A stretch of 64,000 nt of DNA from Govania unica (GTDB lineage: Bacteria > Pseudomonadota > Alphaproteobacteria > Sphingomonadales > Govanellaceae), in NCBI RefSeq assembly GCF_027920805.1, contig NZ_JANWOI010000002.1:62001-126000 (forward strand). Reading direction: 5' to 3'. The translations under genes were made by a program, and so were the position numbers. How positions within the stretch are numbered: the first letter of the stretch is position 1; every line of letters starts with the position of its first letter. Below the pieces are notes generated by a model. It had not been told where the DNA came from. It saw only the letters and a list, made by a program, of their open reading frames with translations, and did no database searches. This document shows positions 57,957 through 64,000 of this stretch, one piece after another.

Positions 57957-58486
57957 GCGACTGGATCAAATCCCGCATCCGCAGCATTCCGGACTATCCG
58001 AAACCCGGTATCATGTTCTGCGATATCACCACCCTGCTCAAGGACGCGCAGGGATTCCGGAAAGCTGTGGACGAATTGGTGCAGCCTTATGCCGGGCTTG
58101 GCATCACCAAAGTGGCGGGGATCGAAGCGCGCGGCTTCATCCTCGGCGGCGCGGTGGCCCATCAGTTAAGTGTCGGCTTCGTGCCGGTGCGAAAAAAGGG
58201 TAAACTGCCGGCGGCGGTTCTCGGCGTCGATTATGCGCTTGAGTATGGAACGGATCGGCTCGAAATCCATGCCGATGCGCTGTCGGCGGGGGATCGTGTG
58301 TTGATTGTGGATGATCTGATCGCCACGGGCGGCACGGCGCTTGCAACTCTCGATCTTTTGCGCAGGGTCGGGGCTGAGGTTGTGGCGGCGGCGTTCATCA
58401 TCAATCTGCCGGATTTAGGGGGAGCTTTGAAGCTCGAATCAATGGGGTGTCCTGTGCGCTGTTTGTGCGATTTCCCGGGGCATTGA
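57953..58486 (+). CDS. apt: Adenine phosphoribosyltransferase
   Basis: 177 residues; salvages adenine with PRPP to [24 protein letters not shown] start, [48 protein letters not shown] and the PRPP motif [21 protein letters not shown] are intact. Translation is coupled to mtnP (ATGA overlap). Confidence 0.97.
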   Translation: MSDWIKSRIRSIPDYPKPGIMFCDITTLLKDAQGFRKAVDELVQPYAGLGITKVAGIEARGFILGGAVAHQLSVGFVPVRKKGKLPAAVLGVDYALEYGTDRLEIHADALSAGDRVLIVDDLIATGGTALATLDLLRRVGAEVVAAAFIINLPDLGGALKLESMGCPVRCLCDFPGH

Positions 58487-58616
58487 TAAGGGGCATGCCC
58501 GCATGACTTTGCAAACCTCATGGGCATGAGCTGATTTTGGGTAAAAACTGCGCGTAACATATTGGTATATTTACGAGGATATCAATTTAAACAAATTATT
58601 TGTGTAAATAAAATAA

Positions 58617-58660
58617 TTGCACATAAATTTCTGAAAAATACTATTTACTATCTCTAGTAA
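58617..58660 (+). promoter_or_regulatory. Promoter with overlapping palindrome before sulfate operon
   Basis: TTGCAC (58617-58622), 16-base spacer, TACTAT (58639-58644), followed at once by the palindrome TTACTATCTCTAGTAA (58645-58660), which covers the expected start of transcription. The layout suggests a repressor site; the regulator is unknown. Upstream, AATTATT and AATAATT form a second inverted repeat near 58594-58618. Confidence 0.55.
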
Positions 58661-58702
58661 GTTGGTAGTGTTTGAAGGTGAATTCAAACGGAGGAGAGCC
58701 AT

Positions 58703-59743
58703 ATGTCATTTTTATCGCAGACGCGCCGCAGGTTTAGCGCGGCCCTGATCGGCCTGACGCTTGCGGGGACGATGCTCAGCTCCGGCATAGCTCATGCGGA
58801 CATCACCTTGTTGAACGTGTCCTACGATCCGACGCGGGAGCTTTACAAGGGTTACAACGCGCTGTTCACCAAATACTGGAAGGAAAAAACCGGTGAGAGG
58901 GTGATGATCCGTCAGTCGCACGGCGGGTCGGGCAAGCAGGCTCGCTCGGTCGTAGATGGGCTTGATGCCGATGTGGTGACCTTGGCGCTCGGCTCGGACA
59001 TCGATGAAATCGCCCGCCGCACTGGCAAAATTCCGGCCGACTGGCAGTCCAAACTGCCCCATAACAGCTCGCCCTATACCTCGACCATCCTGTTCCTGGT
59101 GCGCAAGGGTAACCCCAAGCAGGTCAAGGACTGGAACGACCTTGTGAAGCCGGGCATTCAGGTTGTCACGCCGAACCCTAAGACCTCGGGCGGGGCGCGC
59201 TGGAACTATCTGGCCGCCTGGGCCTATGCGGATAAACTCTATAACGGTGACGAGACCAAGGTTCGTGGCTTTATTTCGGCCCTCTATAAGAACGTCCCGG
59301 TGCTGGATACCGGCGCCCGCGGCTCGACCACCACATTCGTGCAGCGCGGCATCGGCGACGTGCTGGTGGCCTGGGAAAATGAGGCGCTGCTGGCGCTGAA
59401 AGAACTCGGTCCTGACAAGTTCGAAATCATTGCCCCCTCGCTCAGCATTCTGGCCGAACCGCCGGTTGCCGTGGTCGAAGGCAATGCCAAAGCCAAGAAG
59501 TCCGAAGTGCAGGCCAAGGCTTATCTCGCCTATCTCTATTCGCCTGAAGCGCAGAAGCTGATCGCCAAGAACTATTACCGTCCGGTCGATGAGAAATATG
59601 CCGATCCGGTGGACCTGAAGAACTTCTCCAAACTCAATCTGGTCACTATTGACGGGGCTTTTGGTGGCTGGAGCAAGGTTCAGGTGAAGCATTTCGGGGA
59701 TGGCGGGATCTTCGATCAGATCTATCGTCCGAAGGGCAGATAA
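58703..59743 (+). CDS. sbp: Sulfate ABC transporter substrate-binding protein
   Basis: 346 residues. Signal peptide about 1-32 (ending IAHA before DITLLN). Periplasmic sulfate/thiosulfate binder of the Sbp/CysP family: [66 protein letters not shown] and [15 protein letters not shown] line the anion pocket. GGAGGAG lies upstream. First gene of the sulfate operon. Confidence 0.96.
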   Translation: MSFLSQTRRRFSAALIGLTLAGTMLSSGIAHADITLLNVSYDPTRELYKGYNALFTKYWKEKTGERVMIRQSHGGSGKQARSVVDGLDADVVTLALGSDIDEIARRTGKIPADWQSKLPHNSSPYTSTILFLVRKGNPKQVKDWNDLVKPGIQVVTPNPKTSGGARWNYLAAWAYADKLYNGDETKVRGFISALYKNVPVLDTGARGSTTTFVQRGIGDVLVAWENEALLALKELGPDKFEIIAPSLSILAEPPVAVVEGNAKAKKSEVQAKAYLAYLYSPEAQKLIAKNYYRPVDEKYADPVDLKNFSKLNLVTIDGAFGGWSKVQVKHFGDGGIFDQIYRPKGR

Positions 59744-59797
59744 GCTCTTAACATCTTAAAATATAATAATTTTGCCAAGGTTGAAGGAAACGCAGCC

Positions 59798-61204
59798 ATG
59801 AGACGCTCGATCTATGCCCAAAAAATACTCACACATACGGCTTTGGCCGGGGGGCTGTTTCTGGCCCTGACGGGTGGGGCGCAGGCGGATGATACAGCTC
59901 TTCTCAATCGCTTGCAGGTTCTTGAAGACACCATCAAGGCTTTGCAATCGGAACTCGCGGCGGTGAAAGCCGAAGCCCAGGCGGCCCATGTTCAGGCGGG
60001 GCAGGCTGCTCAGGCTCAAGTTGCGTCGGCCAAGACCGGCACCAAGATTGACTTCAAACCCTCGCCAAGCTTCACCAGTGAAGATGGATCGGCCAGTTTC
60101 AAAATCCGGGGCCGCATCCAGACGGATGCCGCAGTTTACCATGTCCGCGAAGGGGATACTTCCTTCGCGAACGGCACCGATCTGCGGGCACTCTGGTTCG
60201 GGTTTGAAGGCAGTTTTGCCAATGACTGGAGCTATTATGCCGAAGCCGACTTCTCAAAGGGCGGCCGGTCGGATGGTGCGGAAATCGATGTCAAGAACGC
60301 CTATATCCAGTATCGCGGCTTCAAGAACACCAAGATCACCGCCGGTCAGCATAAGGTTCCGCTGTCGTTCGAACAGCTTACGAGTTCAGGTCAGTTGACC
60401 TTTCTTGAACGGCCGACCCCGGTCAATGCCTTTACCGACCGCGTCACGGCGTCAGGGGATTACAAGCTCGGTCTGTCGACGGCTTACGCGGCCAGGAACT
60501 GGACCGTTGCAGGCGGTCTTTTCGGCGAAAACTCATCGGTTCTGGGGTCCGGCCGCGCCAATGAAGGCTGGGGCGTGGCGGGTCGCATTACCGCCGCACC
60601 GATCCAGGAGCCGGGCAAGGTTCTGCATCTCGGGGCCTCAGGTTCCTGGCGCAAGGTTCAGAGCAATGGTTCCGTTCGCTTCCGCGATCGGCCGGAACTT
60701 GCGATCGACAGCTCGCCCACGGCCCGTCTGATTGATACCGGACCAATTTCCGCCGATGATTACGTCTTCGCGGGCGCCGAGCTTGGCGGCATCTGGGGCC
60801 CGATCACCGTGCAGAGCGAATATCTCTGGACCAGGGTCAATCAAAATCAGCCGAATCTGTCGAGCGTTTCGTTCGATGGTGCTTATGTCCAGCTGTCCTG
60901 GCTTCTGACCGGGGAGCGGCGGGGGTATAAGGACGGCCTGTTCGCTCGTGTTCAACCGACCCGTGATTTTTCTTTGAAAAACGGTGGTACCGGGGCTTTT
61001 GAACTTTCCGGGCGCTTTGACACCACCGATTTGAATGATGCTAATATCCGGGGCGGCACGGAAGATAATTACACGCTGGGGCTGACATGGTATGCCAACA
61101 GCTATGTTAAGACCCAGGTCAACTGGGTCCGCTTTGACGCGAACAAGGCCGGGGTCGTTACCAAGGGGGATGCAGTTGCGGTGCGTTTCGCAATTGATTG
61201 GTAA
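59798..61204 (+). CDS. OprP/OprO-like porin in sulfate operon
   Basis: 468 residues: signal peptide (1-30, ending GAQA before DD), an N-terminal coiled coil (LLNRLQVLEDTIKALQSELAAVKAEAQ region), and a beta barrel of the phosphate-selective porin O/P family (SFKIRGRIQTDAAVYH, LRALWFGFEGSFANDWSYYAEADF, and a terminal VRFAIDW). Family members are trimeric anion channels for phosphate or polyphosphate. Its position between sbp and cysT suggests a channel for sulfate instead; that is inference from context. Confidence 0.88.
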   Translation: MRRSIYAQKILTHTALAGGLFLALTGGAQADDTALLNRLQVLEDTIKALQSELAAVKAEAQAAHVQAGQAAQAQVASAKTGTKIDFKPSPSFTSEDGSASFKIRGRIQTDAAVYHVREGDTSFANGTDLRALWFGFEGSFANDWSYYAEADFSKGGRSDGAEIDVKNAYIQYRGFKNTKITAGQHKVPLSFEQLTSSGQLTFLERPTPVNAFTDRVTASGDYKLGLSTAYAARNWTVAGGLFGENSSVLGSGRANEGWGVAGRITAAPIQEPGKVLHLGASGSWRKVQSNGSVRFRDRPELAIDSSPTARLIDTGPISADDYVFAGAELGGIWGPITVQSEYLWTRVNQNQPNLSSVSFDGAYVQLSWLLTGERRGYKDGLFARVQPTRDFSLKNGGTGAFELSGRFDTTDLNDANIRGGTEDNYTLGLTWYANSYVKTQVNWVRFDANKAGVVTKGDAVAVRFAIDW

Positions 61205-61226
61205 CGGGCGCAAAGGAGGAACGAGG

Positions 61227-62075
61227 ATGGCGGCAAAGGGGATATTCAAGCGTCGACGCAAGTCGATCATCCCGGGATTCGGCCTCGCGCTTGGGTTTAC
61301 GCTGTCCTATCTCGGGCTGATTGTCCTTATTCCTTTGGCTGGTTTGGTGATCAAGGCAGCAGGGCTCGGCGCGTCGGAGTTCTGGGCTATCGCGTCTGAC
61401 GAACGCACCGTCCGGGCTTTGAAGCTCAGCTTCGGGGCCTCGCTGATTGCGGCGTCCTTGAATGCTGTGTTCGGGCTTTTGGTGGCCTGGGTGGTGGTGC
61501 GCTATGATTTTCCCGGACGGCGGCTGTTTGATGCCGTAATCGATCTTCCTTTTGCCTTGCCGACGGCGGTGGCGGGGATCGCGCTTACGGCGATTTATGC
61601 CCCGAACGGCTGGATCGGCCAGTATCTCGCGGAATACGGCATCAAGGTCGCCTTTACCCCGGTGGGCATCGTGGTGGCCTTGACCTTCATCGGTCTGCCC
61701 TTCGTGGTGCGCACGGTGCAGCCGGTGCTTGAGGAAATCGACAAAGAGGTCGAGGAAGCGTCAGCCACCCTCGGCGCGACGCGGTTGCAGACCCTCAGCC
61801 GGGTGGTGTTGCCGACCCTTGCTCCCGCACTTTTGACCGGCTTCGCCCTTGCGCTCGCGCGGGCGGTCGGTGAGTATGGTTCGGTCATTTTTATTGCGGG
61901 CAATATCCCCTATCAGTCGGAAATCGCTCCCTTGCTGATCGTCATCAAGCTTGAGGAGTTCGACTATGCCGGAGCCACGGTGGTTGCAGTCTCCATGCTG
62001 GCCATATCGTTCGGGGTCCTTCTTGTGATCAATCTCATTCAGGCCTGGAGCCGTGGTCGTTATGGCCAGAACTGA
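61227..62075 (+). CDS. cysT: Sulfate ABC transporter permease CysT
   Basis: 282 residues with six membrane helices and the permease EAA-type loop (EEIDKEVEEASATLGATRLQTLSRVVLPTLAPAL). GFGLALGFTLSYLGLIVLIPLAGLV is the usual CysT opening. The start at 61227 has AGGAGGAACGAGG upstream; an open frame back to 61092 overlaps the porin gene and is rejected. Partners: CysW and CysA. Confidence 0.95.
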   Translation: MAAKGIFKRRRKSIIPGFGLALGFTLSYLGLIVLIPLAGLVIKAAGLGASEFWAIASDERTVRALKLSFGASLIAASLNAVFGLLVAWVVVRYDFPGRRLFDAVIDLPFALPTAVAGIALTAIYAPNGWIGQYLAEYGIKVAFTPVGIVVALTFIGLPFVVRTVQPVLEEIDKEVEEASATLGATRLQTLSRVVLPTLAPALLTGFALALARAVGEYGSVIFIAGNIPYQSEIAPLLIVIKLEEFDYAGATVVAVSMLAISFGVLLVINLIQAWSRGRYGQN

Positions 62076-62093
62076 CATGATACGGATTAAGGT

Positions 62094-62975
62094 ATGATAG
62101 ACGTTTCGGCCACATTACTCCGAAGCCGCAATGTTGCTGCGGCGGCAACCGGGGAGAGCCTGTGGGTCAAGGCGCTTCTGGTGCTGTCGGCCATTGCTTT
62201 CCTGGGCTTTTTTCTGCTGCTGCCGCTTGCGATCGTCTTCAGCGAAGCTTTCAGCAAGGGGGTTGGCACCTATATCGATGCGATTCTGGACCCGGATGCC
62301 CTGGCTGCTATCCGCCTGACTCTGCTGGTGGCCGGGATCGCCGTGCCGCTTAATCTGGTGTTCGGCGTGGCCGCCGCCTGGTCGGTGACCAAATTCGATT
62401 TCCCCGGTAAAAGTCTGGTCATCACGCTGATCGACATTCCGTTTTCGGTATCACCGGTGATTTCGGGTCTGGTTTATATTCTGCTGTTCAGTGCTCATGG
62501 CTATCTCGGGCCGTTCCTGAAGGCCCATGATCTCGAGATCATCTTTGCGGTGCCGGGGATTGTGATCGCGACCGTGTTCGTGACCTTTCCCTTCGTGGCG
62601 CGTGAGCTGATCCCGCTTATGGAGGAGCAGGGAACGGGGGAGGAGCAGGCGGCTTTGTCCCTCGGGGCGAGCGGCTGGCAGACTTTTTTCCGGGTAACCC
62701 TGCCCAATATAAAATGGGGCCTTTTGTATGGGGTCCTGTTGTGCAATGCGCGTGCTATGGGCGAATTCGGTGCGGTGTCGGTCGTGTCCGGCCACATCCG
62801 CGGATTAACAAACACCATGCCACTCCATGTGGAGATTCTATATAATGAGTACAATTTCGCTGCCTCTTTCGCCGTGGCGTCCCTCCTGGCTTTCCTCGCG
62901 CTTATCACTCTTGGGCTCAAATCTGCGCTCGAATGGAAATACGGAGGCGAACTTGCTGCGCGCCGCAAACACTGA
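62094..62975 (+). CDS. cysW: Sulfate ABC transporter permease CysW
   Basis: 293 residues, six helices; [47 protein letters not shown] and [43 protein letters not shown] (EAA loop) mark the family, as does the [16 protein letters not shown] segment. It forms the membrane channel with CysT. Starts 18 bases after cysT; its end overlaps the cysA start by 23 bases. Confidence 0.95.
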   Translation: MIDVSATLLRSRNVAAAATGESLWVKALLVLSAIAFLGFFLLLPLAIVFSEAFSKGVGTYIDAILDPDALAAIRLTLLVAGIAVPLNLVFGVAAAWSVTKFDFPGKSLVITLIDIPFSVSPVISGLVYILLFSAHGYLGPFLKAHDLEIIFAVPGIVIATVFVTFPFVARELIPLMEEQGTGEEQAALSLGASGWQTFFRVTLPNIKWGLLYGVLLCNARAMGEFGAVSVVSGHIRGLTNTMPLHVEILYNEYNFAASFAVASLLAFLALITLGLKSALEWKYGGELAARRKH

Positions 62976-64000
62976 AAAACCCCCCGTGGAAGTCAGAGTT
63001 GCCGACCTTCGCAAGGATTTCGGCGATTATCCGGCTTTGCATAATGTTTCGCTGACCATCAAGTCGGGGGAGCTTGTGGCTTTGCTCGGGCCGTCCGGGT
63101 CGGGCAAGACGACGCTGTTGCGGCTGATTGCCGGGCTTGAGTTCCCGACCTCGGGCACGGTTTATTTTGATGCCGAGGACGCTTCGCTCAAATCGGTGCA
63201 GGAACGCCATGTAGGCTTTGTGTTCCAGCATTACGCACTGTTCCGTCATATGACGGTGTTTGACAATGTGGCCTTCGGCCTCAAGGTGCGGAAGCGCTCA
63301 CTGCGGCCGAGCAAACAGGTTATCCATGATCGGGTCATGGCCCTTCTCAGCCTCGTGCGGCTTGAGGGGCTTGAGGGACGCTTCCCGGGCCAGCTTTCGG
63401 GCGGGCAGCGGCAGCGTGTGGCCTTGGCCCGCGCGCTCGCCATCGAGCCGCGCGTGCTGTTGCTGGACGAACCCTTCGGCGCGCTTGACGCCAAGGTGCG
63501 TAAGGAATTGCGCGCCTGGCTGCGGGAGATCCATACCGAAACCGGCCATACCACCGTGTTCGTGACCCATGACCAGGACGAGGCGCTTGAACTCGCCGAT
63601 CGTGTGGTGGTCATGAGCCAGGGCAAAATCGAACAGGTCGGCACGCCGGATGAGGTTTATGACAACCCGGCTTCGCCCTTCGTGTTCGAGTTCATCGGCG
63701 AATCAAGCCAGATGCCGGTTCTGGTTCAAAACGGACAGGTGTTTCTGGATGACCGGCCGCTGTCCGTGTTGGCCCCCGGCGTCAAGGATGGTCCGGCGAT
63801 GCTGTATATGCGTCCCCATGACGTGGATATCGTTGAACATCAGCCGAACTCTATTCCCGGCATCGTGCGCTCGTTCCGTCGCCATGGCGCCACCCGCCGC
63901 CTGGAGATTGAAGTCGCACCGCGCGGTATTGTGATCGAGGTCGATGTGGGACCCGGCGAGCCGTTCGCCCCGGGTCGCGGCATCAATCTGGTGCCACGCC
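62953..64000 (+). CDS. cysA: Sulfate ABC transporter ATP-binding protein CysA (3' truncated by window edge)
   Basis: 349 codons, open to the window end. ATPase domain: Walker [16 protein letters not shown]-loop [11 protein letters not shown], signature [16 protein letters not shown], Walker [22 protein letters not shown] and the switch His in [16 protein letters not shown]-terminal TOBE-like regulatory domain begins near residue 240. The start is uncertain: TTG at 62953 sits five bases after GGAGG and overlaps cysW; a GTG at 62986 has no ribosome binding site. Confidence 0.93.
   Translation, partial: MLRAANTEKPPVEVRVADLRKDFGDYPALHNVSLTIKSGELVALLGPSGSGKTTLLRLIAGLEFPTSGTVYFDAEDASLKSVQERHVGFVFQHYALFRHMTVFDNVAFGLKVRKRSLRPSKQVIHDRVMALLSLVRLEGLEGRFPGQLSGGQRQRVALARALAIEPRVLLLDEPFGALDAKVRKELRAWLREIHTETGHTTVFVTHDQDEALELADRVVVMSQGKIEQVGTPDEVYDNPASPFVFEFIGESSQMPVLVQNGQVFLDDRPLSVLAPGVKDGPAMLYMRPHDVDIVEHQPNSIPGIVRSFRRHGATRRLEIEVAPRGIVIEVDVGPGEPFAPGRGINLVPR

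Overview
The window reads as a stretch of chromosome from an alphaproteobacterium with GC-rich coding DNA. The evidence is the gene content and order: a two-gene glycine decarboxylase P-protein (gcvPA/gcvPB), an F0-only ATP synthase operon (atpI-B-E-F'-F) without F1 genes beside it, a CcrM-type GANTC methyltransferase next to rnhB, a DciA(DUF721)-DsbA-like-SMC cluster divergent from mutY, petABC for the cytochrome bc1 complex, and groESL behind a CIRCE element. I cannot name genus or species. There are no rRNA genes, insertion sequences, prophage or CRISPR arrays; one tRNA (Gln, anticodon TTG) is present.

Layout. 1-8.2 kb: end of an M16 peptidase, YqgE, a DsbD N-terminal-domain protein, a peroxiredoxin, a Band-7 protein with NfeD, a small GIY-YIG nuclease, then rnhA-thrB-ispH and a CsaA-like protein. 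8.2-13.7 kb: a repeat array, a promoter, a tandem glycine riboswitch and gcvT-H-PA-PB. 14.1-16.7 kb: the F0 operon, reversed. 17.3-25.3 kb: smc, a DsbA-like protein, dciA, mutY, ccrM and rnhB. 25.6-31 kb: a radical SAM protein with an unlisted-type 44-codon partner gene, a SnoaL-like lipoprotein, moaB, a lytic transglycosylase and a uracil-DNA glycosylase. 31.2-35.6 kb: ETF-ubiquinone oxidoreductase, a TPR protein and ispE. 35.7-45.2 kb: a polysaccharide locus (six-SLBB export protein, YjbH-like barrel protein, UDP-sugar dehydrogenase, YdcF-like protein, UDP-glucuronate epimerase). 45.4-50.1 kb: tRNA-Gln, a gene-free AT-rich stretch, a TonB-dependent receptor and a PEP-CTERM-like gene broken by two frameshifts. 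50.3-58.5 kb: groESL, hemF-trmL, petABC, mtnP-apt. 58.7-64 kb: a sulfate uptake operon (sbp, porin, cysT, cysW, cysA) that runs off the end.

The most unusual structure is a family of 31-bp palindromic units scattered through at least twelve intergenic spaces, mostly between convergent genes and often in inverted pairs. Their hairpin stems vary in sequence but remain paired through compensatory changes, so the fold seems to be what is kept. Two sites carry higher-order arrays with a 136-bp period, and one lone GIY-YIG nuclease gene is bracketed on both sides by paired units. Other points of interest are a cluster of six GANTC sites just before ccrM, a promoter overlapped by a palindrome before the sulfate operon, and a hairpin that hides the ribosome binding site of the TonB-dependent receptor, which starts at TTG.
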